This document shows positions 41,197 to 50,609 of a DNA stretch of 64,000 nucleotides, piece after piece; the stretch's first letter is position 1; the number at the start of each line of letters is the position of its first letter. This DNA comes from Bradyrhizobium vignae (GTDB taxonomy: Bacteria; Pseudomonadota; Alphaproteobacteria; Rhizobiales; Xanthobacteraceae), in NCBI RefSeq assembly GCF_004114425.1, contig NZ_RDQF01000001.1:1-64000 (forward strand), read 5' to 3'. The notes beneath the pieces were generated by a model. The model saw nothing but the letters and a program-made list of their open reading frames with translations, was not told the DNA's origin and searched no databases. Position numbers and translations under genes: made by a program.

Positions 41197-41850
41197 GTGC
41201 TGAGCATCCGAAATCTTTCCAAGACCTTCTCCGCGGCCGGCGAGCCGGTCCATGTGCTGCGCGGCGTCGATCTCGACCTCAAGGCTGGCGAACGCGTCGC
41301 GCTGACCGGCGAGTCCGGCAGCGGCAAGAGCACCTTGTTGCACCTGATCGCGGGACTCGATGCCGCCGATGGCGGCACGATCCGGCTGGAGGAGATCGAG
41401 GTCACCAAGCTGTCGGATGCGGGACGTGCCAGCTTGCGGCGCGACCGCATCGGCCTGGTTTTTCAGCAATTCAACCTGATCCCGAGCCTCTCGGTGGCGG
41501 ACAATCTCGCCTTCCAGGCGCGGATCGCCGGGCGTCACGATGCAGCCTGGACCAAGGAGCTTGTCGAGCGGCTCGGAATCGGCAGCCTGCTCAAACGCTA
41601 TCCAGAGCAAATATCAGGCGGCCAGCAGCAGCGGGTCGCGATCGGCCGGGCGCTGGCGACAAAGCCCTCGCTGCTGCTGGCGGACGAGCCGACCGGCAAC
41701 CTCGATGAAGCCACCGCCGAGGACGTGCTGGCGCTGACGCGCGACCTCGTGGCGCGCACCGGCTGCGGCTTCCTGATGGTGACGCACAGCCTGCATCTGG
41801 CCGCGACGCTCGACCGTCATCTCACCTTGCATGCAGGACGAATCGCATGA
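41197..41850 (+). CDS. ABC transporter ATP-binding protein (AttE/LolD-like)
   Basis: 217 aa from GTG 41197. Walker A GESGSGKST (38-46), Q-loop FQQFNLIPSLSV, signature ISGGQQQRVAIGRA, Walker B LLLADEPTGNLDE and H-loop VTHS. It belongs to the LolD/MacB class of ATPases that work with FtsX-type permeases and move substrates outward or out of the membrane. Its last four bases overlap the permease start (ATGA). Together with the next two genes it matches the AttEFGH arrangement. Confidence 0.9.
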   Translation: MLSIRNLSKTFSAAGEPVHVLRGVDLDLKAGERVALTGESGSGKSTLLHLIAGLDAADGGTIRLEEIEVTKLSDAGRASLRRDRIGLVFQQFNLIPSLSVADNLAFQARIAGRHDAAWTKELVERLGIGSLLKRYPEQISGGQQQRVAIGRALATKPSLLLADEPTGNLDEATAEDVLALTRDLVARTGCGFLMVTHSLHLAATLDRHLTLHAGRIA

Positions 41851-44309
41851 GGCGCGCGCTGTGGGTGCTGGCGGTGCTCCTGAGCCATTGGCGGCGGCAC
41901 GGGATGCAGTTCGCGACTCTGCTGATCGGACTGATCGCGGCGACCGCGCTGTGGAGCGGCGTGCAGGCCATCAACCAGCAGGCCCGCAGCGCCTATGACC
42001 GCGCGGCGGCGACGTTCGGCGGCGTGCGCACCGCGATGCTGGTCGCTCCCAATGCGGCAACCTTTCCGCAAGAGCTGTTCGTAAAGCTGCGCCGCGCCGG
42101 GTGGCCGGTGTCACCGGCGCTGGAGGGCAGGATCCAGATCAACGGACGCTCGGTGCGGCTGCTCGGGATCGAGCCGGTGACGCTGCCGGTCGCTGTCGGC
42201 AACGCGCCGCGCCTCGGCGCCTCGGATCTGAGCAGCTTTGTGGCACCGCCCGGCCAGACCTTGGTGGCACGGGAGACGTTGAGCGACTTGCAGGAAACCG
42301 AAGGCGCGTCACCGCCGATCAGCAGCGGCGCAAAGCTGCCGCCGCTACGCGTACAGCCGCAGCTCGCGCCCGACGTGCTGGTGGTCGATATCGGCGTGGC
42401 ACAGCGATTGCTGAACAAGCCGGACCAGATATCGCGGCTGCTGATCGGCAAGCCGAAAGGCAAGCCGGCGCCGCTCGCGAGCCTCGTTGGCGAGCGGTTG
42501 CAGTTGATCGAGCCGACCGCCGAGACGGAGCTGGAGCGTCTCACCGACAGCTTCCATCTCAATCTGACGGCGTTCGGCCTGCTGTCGTTCTTCGTCGGCC
42601 TGTTCATCGTCAACTCGGCCGTCGGCCTCGCCTTCGAGCAGCGGTTGCCGATGCTGCGGACCTTGCGGGCCTGCGGCGCCTCGGCGCGGCTGGTCAACAC
42701 GGTGCTGGTGATCGAGCTGGTGGCGCTGGCGCTGGTCGCAGGCCTGATCGGGCTCGTTTGCGGCTATGTCATCGCAGCCGCATTGTTGCCCGATGTCGCC
42801 GCCTCGCTGCGCGGGCTCTATGGCGCACGGATTCCGGGACAGCTCAGCCTGCGACCCGAATGGTGGGTTGCCGGCATCGGCATCAGCGTTGCCGGCGCAC
42901 TTGTTGCGGCCGCCACCAGCCTGATCAAGGCGATCAGGATGCCGGTGCTGGCGACCGCGCAGCCGCGCGCCTGGCAACAGCGGCAACGCCGCTGGCTGGT
43001 CCTGCAGAGCTGTGCGGCCTGCGCCGTGTTCGCGGTCGCAGTGCTGCTGCTCCACTACGGACAGTCGCTGATCGCAGGGTTCGGCGTGCTTGCGGCGCTG
43101 ATGTTGGGTGCGGCGCTGATCCTGCCGGCCTTCCTCGACATCATCCTGCTCGCCGGCCAGCGCGTTGCGCGAGGCCCGCTTGCGCTGTGGTTCTGGGCCG
43201 ACAGCCGGCAACAGCTTTCCGGATTGTCGCTCGCGCTGATGGCGCTGCTGCTCGCGCTCGCGGTCAATGTCGGGGTGTCCACCATGGTGGAGACGTTCAG
43301 CCGCACCTTCATCGGCTGGCTCAACGGGCGGCTCGCCGCCGACGTCTACATCAGCGCGTCCGACAATGCGCAAGCCGTCGCGATCCGCAATTGGCTGAAG
43401 GATCGCAGCGATGTGCAGGCGATCCTCTCGGGCGGACGCGCCGAGGCGCAAATCCAGGGCCAATCGGTGGAGTTGCTTGGCCTGCCCGATCACGCGCTGT
43501 ATCGCGAGCGCTGGCCCCTCTTGGAAACTGCGCCGCGCGCCTGGACGCAGCTGGTGCCCGGGAATGCCGCCTTCATCAGCGAGCAATTGAGCCGCCGGCT
43601 GAATGTGCGGATCGGTGACGTCGTCGAGGTGCCGGCGCCGGGCGGGAGCTGGGCGCTCGACATCGTCGGCATCTATGCCGATTACGGCAACCCCAAGGGG
43701 CAGCTCACGGTGAATGTCGCCGCACTGATCCGGCAGTTCCCGCAGACGCCGCAGACGCGGATCGGCCTCATCGTCGCGAAGGAGAACATCCCCGCCCTGA
43801 TCGCGGCCCTGCAGAAGGAGTTCGCGCTCGACGATCGCAGCGTCGCCGACCAGGCGACGGTGAGGGCGGAATCGATCCGCATCTTCAACCGCACCTTTGC
43901 GGTGACGTCGGCGCTGAACGCGTTCACGCTCGGCGTCGCCGGCATCGCGCTGCTCACCAGCCTTTTGACGCTGGCGAATTCCCGCCTGCCGCAGCTCGCG
44001 CCGCTGTGGGCGATCGGCCTGACGCGGCCGCGCTTGGCCGCGATCGAGTTGACCCAGACGCTGTCGGTCGCGCTGTTCACGGCGGTGCTGGCCGTGCCGC
44101 TCGGCCTCTTGGTGGCGTGGTGCCTGATCGAAATCGTGAACGTGAAAGCATTTGGCTGGCGGCTGCCGTTCCATGTGTTTCCACTGCAGCTGATCGAGCT
44201 GGTCGCGGTCGCGCTGCTGGCCTCGCTGTTTGCGGCGCTGCTGCCGATGGTGCGGCTGGCGCGGATGCAGCCGGCGAATCTCGTCAAGGTGTTTGCCAAT
44301 GAGCGCTGA
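41847..44309 (+). CDS. FtsX-type ABC permease, double length (AttF/AttG-like)
   Basis: 820 aa. One N-terminal helix (MQFATLLIGLIAATALWSG), a periplasmic domain of about 200 residues, four helices with FFVGLFIVNSAVGLAFEQRL, then a second block with a long periplasmic domain (TFIGWLNGRLAADVYISASD) and three final helices (LASLFAALLPMVRLARMQPA). The two FtsX domains (around 255-375 and 690-810) are the halves that would be AttF and AttG if split. Works with the ATPase upstream; the overlap with the next gene is 11 bp. The substrate is unknown, possibly lipid or lipid-linked. Confidence 0.88.
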   Translation: MRRALWVLAVLLSHWRRHGMQFATLLIGLIAATALWSGVQAINQQARSAYDRAAATFGGVRTAMLVAPNAATFPQELFVKLRRAGWPVSPALEGRIQINGRSVRLLGIEPVTLPVAVGNAPRLGASDLSSFVAPPGQTLVARETLSDLQETEGASPPISSGAKLPPLRVQPQLAPDVLVVDIGVAQRLLNKPDQISRLLIGKPKGKPAPLASLVGERLQLIEPTAETELERLTDSFHLNLTAFGLLSFFVGLFIVNSAVGLAFEQRLPMLRTLRACGASARLVNTVLVIELVALALVAGLIGLVCGYVIAAALLPDVAASLRGLYGARIPGQLSLRPEWWVAGIGISVAGALVAAATSLIKAIRMPVLATAQPRAWQQRQRRWLVLQSCAACAVFAVAVLLLHYGQSLIAGFGVLAALMLGAALILPAFLDIILLAGQRVARGPLALWFWADSRQQLSGLSLALMALLLALAVNVGVSTMVETFSRTFIGWLNGRLAADVYISASDNAQAVAIRNWLKDRSDVQAILSGGRAEAQIQGQSVELLGLPDHALYRERWPLLETAPRAWTQLVPGNAAFISEQLSRRLNVRIGDVVEVPAPGGSWALDIVGIYADYGNPKGQLTVNVAALIRQFPQTPQTRIGLIVAKENIPALIAALQKEFALDDRSVADQATVRAESIRIFNRTFAVTSALNAFTLGVAGIALLTSLLTLANSRLPQLAPLWAIGLTRPRLAAIELTQTLSVALFTAVLAVPLGLLVAWCLIEIVNVKAFGWRLPFHVFPLQLIELVAVALLASLFAALLPMVRLARMQPANLVKVFANER

Positions 44310-45381
44310 AGCAATCTCGCGGCGTACATTCGCCAGCGGCATTGCCGCCCTCGCTCTCGCGCGCCGCGCAGGCGCGCAAGGCTATGCCGGACTCGGCGAG
44401 ACCGCCGACGGCTTCGCGAAGGTGACGCCGGGAAGGACATTCACCTTCCCCGCCGATCACGGGCCGCATCCGGAGTTTCGCATCGAGTGGTGGTATCTCA
44501 CGGCCAGCCTCACAGACAGCAGCGGCGCCGCCTGTGGTCTGCAATGGACGCTGTTCCGCCAGGCGGCGCAGCCGGGCCCGCAACGCGAAGGCTGGGCCAA
44601 TCAACAGGTGTGGATGGCGCATGCCGCGGTGACACGCGCCGACACTCACCGCTTCGCCGAAACATTTTCGCGCGGCGGCGTCGGGCAGGCCGGCGTGACG
44701 GCCAAACCGTTCGATGCCTGGATCGACGATTGGGAGATGAAGAGTCTCGAGCGCACCGACGATCGCACCTTGGCGCCGTCGACGCTGAGGGCCTCCGGCA
44801 CCGATTTCAGCTATGCGCTGACGCTCGAAGCCGAGCGCCCAGTGGTGTTGCAGGGGGATGGCGGCTACAGCCGCAAGTCGGAGCGCGGGCAGGCGTCCTA
44901 CTATTACAGCCAGCCGTTCTATCGCGCGCGCGGCACGCTCGCCATCGACGACAAGGCGGTCGATGTCTCGGGCCAGGCCTGGATGGACAGGGAATGGAGC
45001 AGCCAGCCGCTCGATGCCGACCAGACCGGCTGGGACTGGCTCTCGCTGCATCTTTCATCCGGCGACAAGCTGATGCTGTACCGGCTGCGGCAGAAGGACG
45101 GCAAGGATTATCCGTTCGGCAACTGGATCAGCGCCGGCGGCAACACGCAGATGATCGCGGGCGGCGACATCCAGATGATGCCGAAGGCCACCGCGGACGT
45201 TGCGGGACGCAAGTTGCCGGTGGAATGGCAGATCGCAATTCCCTCGCGATCATTCTCGATCCTTTGCAAGCCGCTCAATCCCGGGGCCTGGATGGGGACC
45301 GGATTTTCATACTGGGAAGGACCGATCAGCCTTGCCGGGACACATGACGGCGTTGGCTATCTCGAGCTGACCGGATATTGA
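44299..45381 (+). CDS. AttH-like lipocalin-domain protein (CrtC/COG5621-type)
   Basis: 360 aa from ATG 44299, with a Tat-like start (SRRTFASGIAALALARRAGA). The body begins FPADHGPHPEFRIEWWYLTA, the signature of AttH and of hydroxyneurosporene synthase (CrtC) relatives, followed by a two-module lipocalin-like fold with GQAWMDREWSSQPL and GWDWLSLHLSSGDKL. In the AttEFGH system this is the extracytoplasmic component. No carotenoid genes are nearby, so a carotenoid hydratase role is unlikely. It overlaps the permease gene and precedes the MAPEG gene by 26 bp. Confidence 0.88.
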   Translation: MSAEAISRRTFASGIAALALARRAGAQGYAGLGETADGFAKVTPGRTFTFPADHGPHPEFRIEWWYLTASLTDSSGAACGLQWTLFRQAAQPGPQREGWANQQVWMAHAAVTRADTHRFAETFSRGGVGQAGVTAKPFDAWIDDWEMKSLERTDDRTLAPSTLRASGTDFSYALTLEAERPVVLQGDGGYSRKSERGQASYYYSQPFYRARGTLAIDDKAVDVSGQAWMDREWSSQPLDADQTGWDWLSLHLSSGDKLMLYRLRQKDGKDYPFGNWISAGGNTQMIAGGDIQMMPKATADVAGRKLPVEWQIAIPSRSFSILCKPLNPGAWMGTGFSYWEGPISLAGTHDGVGYLELTGY

Positions 45382-45407
45382 GGCGCGATCTCTCGAAGGA
45401 ACCAGCG

Positions 45408-45797
45408 ATGTATCATCTCACCGCCCTCGTCACCCTGCTGGCGATCGCGTTTTATTTCTTCACCGCCATCAACGTCTCGCGCTCGCGCGACAAGACCGGC
45501 GTCAAGGTACCGGCGATGTCGGGCCATCCGGATTTCGAACGGGCCTTCCGCATCCAGATGAACACGTTGGAATGGATGCCCATTCTCCTGCCCGCGCTCT
45601 GGCTGTTCGCGATCTACATCAGCGACGCCATCGCAGCCGGACTCGGCGCGGTCTGGATCGTCGGTCGCGTCATCTATTTCATCGGCTATTCGCAGGCCGC
45701 CGCAAAACGCGGCCCGGGCTTTGCGATCCAGGCGCTTGCTGCCATTACGCTATGGGTTGGGGCGATCGGGGCGGTGGTGTTGCGGCTGGTGAAGTGA
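45408..45797 (+). CDS. MAPEG family membrane protein
   Basis: 129 aa from ATG 45408, with AAGGA upstream. Four membrane helices and the MAPEG signature region FERAFRIQMNTLEWMPILLP, in which RxxxNxxE is the glutathione-binding/structural pattern; VGRVIYFIGY follows. MAPEG enzymes conjugate or isomerise lipophilic compounds in membranes. It lies 26 bp behind the AttH-like gene, so it is probably in the same operon and may act on the same hydrophobic substrate. Confidence 0.88.
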   Translation: MYHLTALVTLLAIAFYFFTAINVSRSRDKTGVKVPAMSGHPDFERAFRIQMNTLEWMPILLPALWLFAIYISDAIAAGLGAVWIVGRVIYFIGYSQAAAKRGPGFAIQALAAITLWVGAIGAVVLRLVK

Positions 45798-45820
45798 AGC
45801 ACGGCATCGCGCGTGCTCAT

Positions 45821-45942
45821 GTCCCGGTGCAGCGTGCAACGCTGCGCCGCTGAACCGGGACCCAGTCAGGCCTCCATGGCCGGAAAGGCGTGGGTCCCGG
45901 CTCTGCGCAGCAGCGTCTTGCGCTGCTGCGCGTCCGGGACAC
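45821..45942. repeat. Repeat family F
   Basis: GTCCCGGTGCAGCGTGCAAC at the left and CGCTGCTGCGCGTCCGGGAC at the right pair; the middle carries CCGGGACCC and GGGTCCCGG. Between the convergent MAPEG and LivK-like genes. Confidence 0.75.
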
Positions 45943-45949
45943 GAGAGCT

Positions 45950-47140
45950 TCACTTCGTCAGCGGGCAGCCGCTTTCCTTCGCGGTGAAGAAGGCCTTGTC
46001 GCCGGGGACGGTGGCCAGCAGCTTGTAGTAATCCCAGGGCTTCTTCGATTCCGAGGGCTTCTTGACCTCGAACAGATACATGTCGTGGACCATGCGGCCG
46101 TTCTCGAGCACCTTGCCGCCCTGCGCAAAGTCGTCGTCGACCGGAAGCTCCTTCAGCTTCTTGGCGACGGCATCCGGATCCTTGGTGCCGGCGGCCTTGA
46201 CGGCCTTCAGGTAGCTCAGTGTCGCCGAATAGGTGCCGGCGTGGATCATGCTCGGCATCCGCCCGGTGCGCTTGAAGAAGCGTTCGCCGAGATTGCGGGC
46301 CTTGTCGTTGAGATCCCAGTAATAGCCTTCGGTCAGCACCAGGCCTTGCGCGGCCTGAAGCCCGAGGCCGTTGACCTCGGCGAGCGTCATCAACAGGCCC
46401 GCGAGCTTCTGGCCGCCGGAGACGATGCCGAACTCGGACGCCTGCTTGATCGAGTTGGTGGTGTCGAGGCCGGCATTGGCAAGGCCCACGATCTTCGCCT
46501 TCGAGCTCTGCGCCTGCAGCAGGAACGAGGAGAAGTCCGACGAATTGAGCGGCACGCGCACCGAGCCGAGCACCTTGCCGCCGTTGGCGGTGACGATCTC
46601 GCTGGTGTCCTTCTCCAGCGCATAACCGAAGGCGTAGTCGGCGGTGAGGAAGAACCAGGTGTCGCCGCCGGCTTTCGTCAGCGCACCACCGGTGCCGACC
46701 GCGAGCGCGCGGGTGTCATAGGCCCAGTGGAAGCCGTAGGGCTGGCAGGCATCGCCCGTCAGCCGCGAGGTCGCGGCGCCGACGACGATGTCGATCTTCT
46801 TCTTTTCCTTGGAGAGCTCGTGGATCGCAAGCGCGACCGATGAAGTCGTCAGCTCCGTGATCATGTCGACGTTCTCGACGTCGTACCAGCGACGCGCGAT
46901 CGAGGTCGCCAGATCCGGCTTGTTCTGGTGGTCGGCGGTGACGAGCTCGATCTTATGGCCGAGCACCTCGCCGCCGAAGTCCTCGATCGCCATCTTGGCC
47001 GCTTCGACCGACCATTTTCCGCCGTAATCGGCGTAGACGCCGGACTGGTCATTGAGGATGCCGATCTTGACGCCTTGCGCGGAGGCCGGCACCGCCAACA
47101 ACAAGGCAGACGCAGCGGCCGCCAAAAGTGCTGATTTCAT
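45950..47140 (-). CDS. Branched-chain-amino-acid-type ABC substrate-binding protein (LivK-like)
   Basis: 396 aa, signal peptide (LLAAAASALLLAVPASA), then VKIGILNDQSGVYADYGGKW and a two-lobed Peripla_BP_6 fold with LVTADHQNKPDLATSIARRW. GGGAGATAACAT precedes ATG 47140. Family members in rhizobia bind diverse amino acids, amides and aromatic acids. No LivHMGF genes are adjacent, so the transporter it serves is elsewhere or lost. The two cysteines (GDACQPYG; SGCPLTK) could form a disulfide. Confidence 0.92.
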   Translation of the reverse strand: MKSALLAAAASALLLAVPASAQGVKIGILNDQSGVYADYGGKWSVEAAKMAIEDFGGEVLGHKIELVTADHQNKPDLATSIARRWYDVENVDMITELTTSSVALAIHELSKEKKKIDIVVGAATSRLTGDACQPYGFHWAYDTRALAVGTGGALTKAGGDTWFFLTADYAFGYALEKDTSEIVTANGGKVLGSVRVPLNSSDFSSFLLQAQSSKAKIVGLANAGLDTTNSIKQASEFGIVSGGQKLAGLLMTLAEVNGLGLQAAQGLVLTEGYYWDLNDKARNLGERFFKRTGRMPSMIHAGTYSATLSYLKAVKAAGTKDPDAVAKKLKELPVDDDFAQGGKVLENGRMVHDMYLFEVKKPSESKKPWDYYKLLATVPGDKAFFTAKESGCPLTK

Positions 47141-47257
47141 ATGTTATCTCCCGACAGTCTTCTGTTGTGAAATCGCGCGGATAGTAGTGAAGAACCCCAC
47201 GCCTGCCCATCCATTGCATGTTGGTCGTTAGTATGAAGGGCGCGCCGCAAAATCGAT

Positions 47258-47412
47258 GTCGTCCCCGACAAGCGCAACGAAGCGGAGCGCTGATCCAGGA
47301 CCCATAGCCACAGGATCCAGTTTGACGAAGACTCGTGGTTACCGCCTCGCGCCCACAACCACTCCCTGGGGGTATGGGTCCCGGATATGCGCTTGCGCTT
47401 GTCCGGGACGAC
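47258..47412. repeat. Repeat family F
   Basis: GTCGTCCCCGACAAGCGCAA at the left pairs with TTGCGCTTGTCCGGGACGAC at the right; the middle holds CAGGACCCATAG and TATGGGTCCCGG. It fills most of the 310-bp gap between the LivK-like and RND genes; nothing else is recognised there. Confidence 0.85.
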
Positions 47413-47450
47413 ACCGTGATTGAGGATGCACCATTGGCTAAAGGCCGACG

Positions 47451-50400
47451 TCAGGCTACCACCTCCGGCTTCTTGTCGCGCCGTCCTTCCGCCAGGTTCC
47501 GCACCACGACATAGAAGATCGGCGTGAACAGAAGCCCGAACAGGGTGACGCCGAGCATGCCGAAGAACACGGCAACGCCCACGGCCTGCCGCATCTCCGA
47601 GCCGGAGCCGGTCGAGATCACCAGCGGCAGCACGCCGAGGATGAAGGCGAAGGAGGTCATCAGGATCGGCCGCAAGCGCAGGCGGCAGGCTTCGATCACC
47701 GCCTCGAGCCGCGGCTTGCCTTCGAGCTCGATGTCGCGCGCAAATTCGACGATCAGGATCGCGTTCTTTGCCGCCAATCCCACCAGCACGACGAAACCGA
47801 TCTGGGTGAGGATGTTGACGTCCTGGCCCATGATACGCACGCCGATGGTGGCGGCGAGCAGGCACATCGGCACGATCAGGATAACCGCGAACGGCAGCGT
47901 CCAGCTGCCATATTGCGCGGCGAGCACGAGATAGACGAACAGCACGCAGATCGGAAAGACGTAGAGACCGGCATTCCCGCCAGTGACCTGCTGATAAGAC
48001 AGGTCCGTCCATTCGAAGGTGAAGCCGCTCGGCAGGGTGTCGTCGGCGAGCTTCTTGATGGTGTTGAGCGCGGTGGTCGAGCTTACGCCCGGCGCCGGCT
48101 CACCCTGGAGCTCGGACGCCGCATAGAGATTGTAGCGCGCGACGCGGTCGGGACCCGAGACGTCCTTGAACTCGACCACGCTGCCGAGCATCACCATGTC
48201 GCCGGAAGCATTGCGCGTGCGCAGGCGCGCAAGGTCACTCGGTTCCTTTCGGAACGGGAAATCGGCCTGCGCGGTGACGTGGTAGGTGCGGCCGAACAGG
48301 TTGAAGTCGTTGACATAGGTCGATCCGAAATAGGTCTGGATGGTGTCGTTGATGTTGGCGATGGGCACGCCCAGCTTCTGCGCCTTGGTGCGATCGATGT
48401 CGACGAAGAGCTGCGGCGTGTTCGCCGTGAACGGCGAGAACACCGAGGTCAGGGTCGGCGCCTTGCGCGCGGCAGCAACCAGCTCGTCGGTCGCGGCTGC
48501 GAGCATTTCCGGCCCTCGACCCTGGCGGTCCTGAACGCGGATGGTGAAGCCGCCGCCGGTGCCTATGCCGGGCACGGCCGGCGGCGGAATCACGATGATG
48601 AATGCACCTTGGATCGCGGACAGACGCTTGCGCAGCTCGGCCGTGATGGCGTTCGCGGACAACCCCTTCTTCAGCCGCACCTCCGGCTCATCGAACACCG
48701 GGAACAGAGCCGCCGCATTGCCGGCCTGCGTACGCGTGGCGCCGGAGAAGCCGGCGAAGGCGGCGACGCGGACGATGCCGGGCGTATCCAGTGAGATGCG
48801 CTCGATCTCGCGCACGATTTCCGTGGTGCGCGCCAGCGAGGCCGCGCCCGGCAATTGCACCGATACGATGACGTAGCCGCGGTCCTGCGCCGGGATGAAG
48901 CCTTGCGGCGTGGTCACGATCAGCCAGCCGGCGCTGCCGATCAGCACGACATAGATCAGGAGCATCACCACCGAATGCCGGATCACGAAATTGGCGAGGC
49001 CGGCATAGCCATGCGAGAGCCGGTCGAACACGCGGTTGAACAGGCCGGTGAAGGCGCCCCATGCCCGCGCGATGACGTTCCAGGCAGCCGGCGGCCGCTT
49101 CTCTTCGTGCGGGGTGAGGATCTGCGAGGCCAGCGCCGGTGACAACGTCAGCGAGCAGAAGCAGGAGATCGCGGTCGCAACAGCAATGGTGACGGCGAAC
49201 TGCTGGAAGAACTGCCCTGAGATGCCGCCGAGGAACGCGGTCGGGACGAACACCGCGCACAGCACCAGCGCGATCGAAACCAGCGCGCCGCCGACCTCCT
49301 CCATGGTCTTCAGCGCCGCATCGCGCCGGCTCAGGCCGTGCTCGAGATGGCGTTCGACATTCTCGACCACCACGATGGCGTCGTCGACCACGATGCCGAC
49401 CGCGAGCACGAGGCCGAACAGGGTCAGATTGTTGATGGAGAATCCAAGCGCCGCCATCACCGCGAAGGTGCCGACCAGCGAGACCGGGATCGCGATGATC
49501 GGAATGATCGCGGGCCGCCATCCCTGCAGGAACACCAGCACCACGACGACCACGAGCAGCATCGCCTCGTAGATCGTCTTGATCAGCTCATGAACCGACT
49601 GGGCGATGAACTCGGTCGGATTGTAGCCGATATTGTAGTCGAGCCCCTTCGGGAAGCTCTCCTTCAGTTTCGTCATGGTGTCGGAGATGTGCTTCGCCGT
49701 CGCGAGCGCATTCGACCCGGGCCGCTGCGTCACCAGCATGGCGACCGCCGATTTGCGCAGCAGGAAGCTGTTGGTGGAATAGGCCAGCGCGCCGAGCTCG
49801 ATGCGTGCGACGTCGCGCAGCCGCACCGTTCGCCCGTCGGAACCGGCCTTGATCAGGATGTCCTCGAACTGCTTCTGGTCCTTCAGCCGTCCCGTGAAGA
49901 CGAGGTTCGGCTGGAAGGCGCGGTCAACGATCGGCGGCTCGGCGATCTGTCCGCCCGCAATCTGCACGTTCTGGGCGCGGATGGCCGCCAGCACCTCGGT
50001 CGAGGTCAGGCCGAGATTTGCGATTCGATCAGGGTCGAGCCACAGCCGCATCGAATAATCGCGCGCGCCGAAGATCTGAATGTCGCCGACACCGTCGATG
50101 CGCAAAAGCTGGTCGCGAACCTGGAGCAGCGCATAATTGGAGATGTAGAGCTGGTCGAACGTGTCGTCGGGCGACAGCATGAACACGACCATCAGGATGT
50201 CGGGCGAGTTCTTGCGCGTGGTGACGCCGTTGCGCTGGACCTCCTCGGGCAGTCGCGGCTGCGCGATCGCGACGCGGTTCTGCACCAGCACCTGCGCCTT
50301 GTCGAGGTCGGTGCCGAGCTTGAAGGTGACGGTGATGGTGAGCTGGCCGTTCGAGGTCGCCTGGCTGTAGAGATACAGCATGTCCTCGACACCGTTGATC

Positions 50401-50609
50401 TCCTGCTCGATGGGAGCGGCGACGGTATCGGACACGGTCTGCGCCGAGGCGCCGGGATATTGCGTGGTGACGACGACGGTCGGCGGCACCACTTGCGGAT
50501 ATTCGGAGACCGGCAGCGTCGTGTAGGCGAGCGCGCCGACGATCAAGAGCACGATCGACAGCACCATCGCCAAAATGGGCTGGTTGATGGAGAGGCGGCC
50601 GAGATTCAT
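47451..50609 (-). CDS. RND efflux transporter, HAE1 family (AcrB/MexB-like)
   Basis: 1052 aa, full length for the inner-membrane pump. Twelve membrane helices; helix 4 carries the proton-relay pair in VGIVVDDAIVVVENVERHLE and helix 10 the lysine in VGLAAKNAILIVEFARD. Porter-domain landmarks such as PGASAQTVSDTVAAPIEQEI and QRPGSNALATAKHI are present. Its start overlaps the adaptor stop by four bases (ATGA). The pump extrudes hydrophobic or amphipathic compounds by proton exchange. No outer-membrane channel gene is in the unit, so it must use one encoded elsewhere. Confidence 0.95.
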   Translation of the reverse strand: MNLGRLSINQPILAMVLSIVLLIVGALAYTTLPVSEYPQVVPPTVVVTTQYPGASAQTVSDTVAAPIEQEINGVEDMLYLYSQATSNGQLTITVTFKLGTDLDKAQVLVQNRVAIAQPRLPEEVQRNGVTTRKNSPDILMVVFMLSPDDTFDQLYISNYALLQVRDQLLRIDGVGDIQIFGARDYSMRLWLDPDRIANLGLTSTEVLAAIRAQNVQIAGGQIAEPPIVDRAFQPNLVFTGRLKDQKQFEDILIKAGSDGRTVRLRDVARIELGALAYSTNSFLLRKSAVAMLVTQRPGSNALATAKHISDTMTKLKESFPKGLDYNIGYNPTEFIAQSVHELIKTIYEAMLLVVVVVLVFLQGWRPAIIPIIAIPVSLVGTFAVMAALGFSINNLTLFGLVLAVGIVVDDAIVVVENVERHLEHGLSRRDAALKTMEEVGGALVSIALVLCAVFVPTAFLGGISGQFFQQFAVTIAVATAISCFCSLTLSPALASQILTPHEEKRPPAAWNVIARAWGAFTGLFNRVFDRLSHGYAGLANFVIRHSVVMLLIYVVLIGSAGWLIVTTPQGFIPAQDRGYVIVSVQLPGAASLARTTEIVREIERISLDTPGIVRVAAFAGFSGATRTQAGNAAALFPVFDEPEVRLKKGLSANAITAELRKRLSAIQGAFIIVIPPPAVPGIGTGGGFTIRVQDRQGRGPEMLAAATDELVAAARKAPTLTSVFSPFTANTPQLFVDIDRTKAQKLGVPIANINDTIQTYFGSTYVNDFNLFGRTYHVTAQADFPFRKEPSDLARLRTRNASGDMVMLGSVVEFKDVSGPDRVARYNLYAASELQGEPAPGVSSTTALNTIKKLADDTLPSGFTFEWTDLSYQQVTGGNAGLYVFPICVLFVYLVLAAQYGSWTLPFAVILIVPMCLLAATIGVRIMGQDVNILTQIGFVVLVGLAAKNAILIVEFARDIELEGKPRLEAVIEACRLRLRPILMTSFAFILGVLPLVISTGSGSEMRQAVGVAVFFGMLGVTLFGLLFTPIFYVVVRNLAEGRRDKKPEVVA

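Noticed and set aside
42396..42411. Sigma-54-like sequence TGGCACAGCGATTGC
   Set aside because: It fits the spacing but lies inside the permease coding sequence (residues VAQRLL) with no gene start downstream.
42345..44342. 665-residue antisense frame across the FtsX-type permease
   Set aside because: Shadow frame; Arg/Gln-rich without recognisable fold.
44299..45381. AttH-like gene as carotenoid 1,2-hydratase
   Set aside because: The fold is shared with CrtC, but no carotenoid genes are nearby and the overlap with an ABC permease gene fits AttH better.
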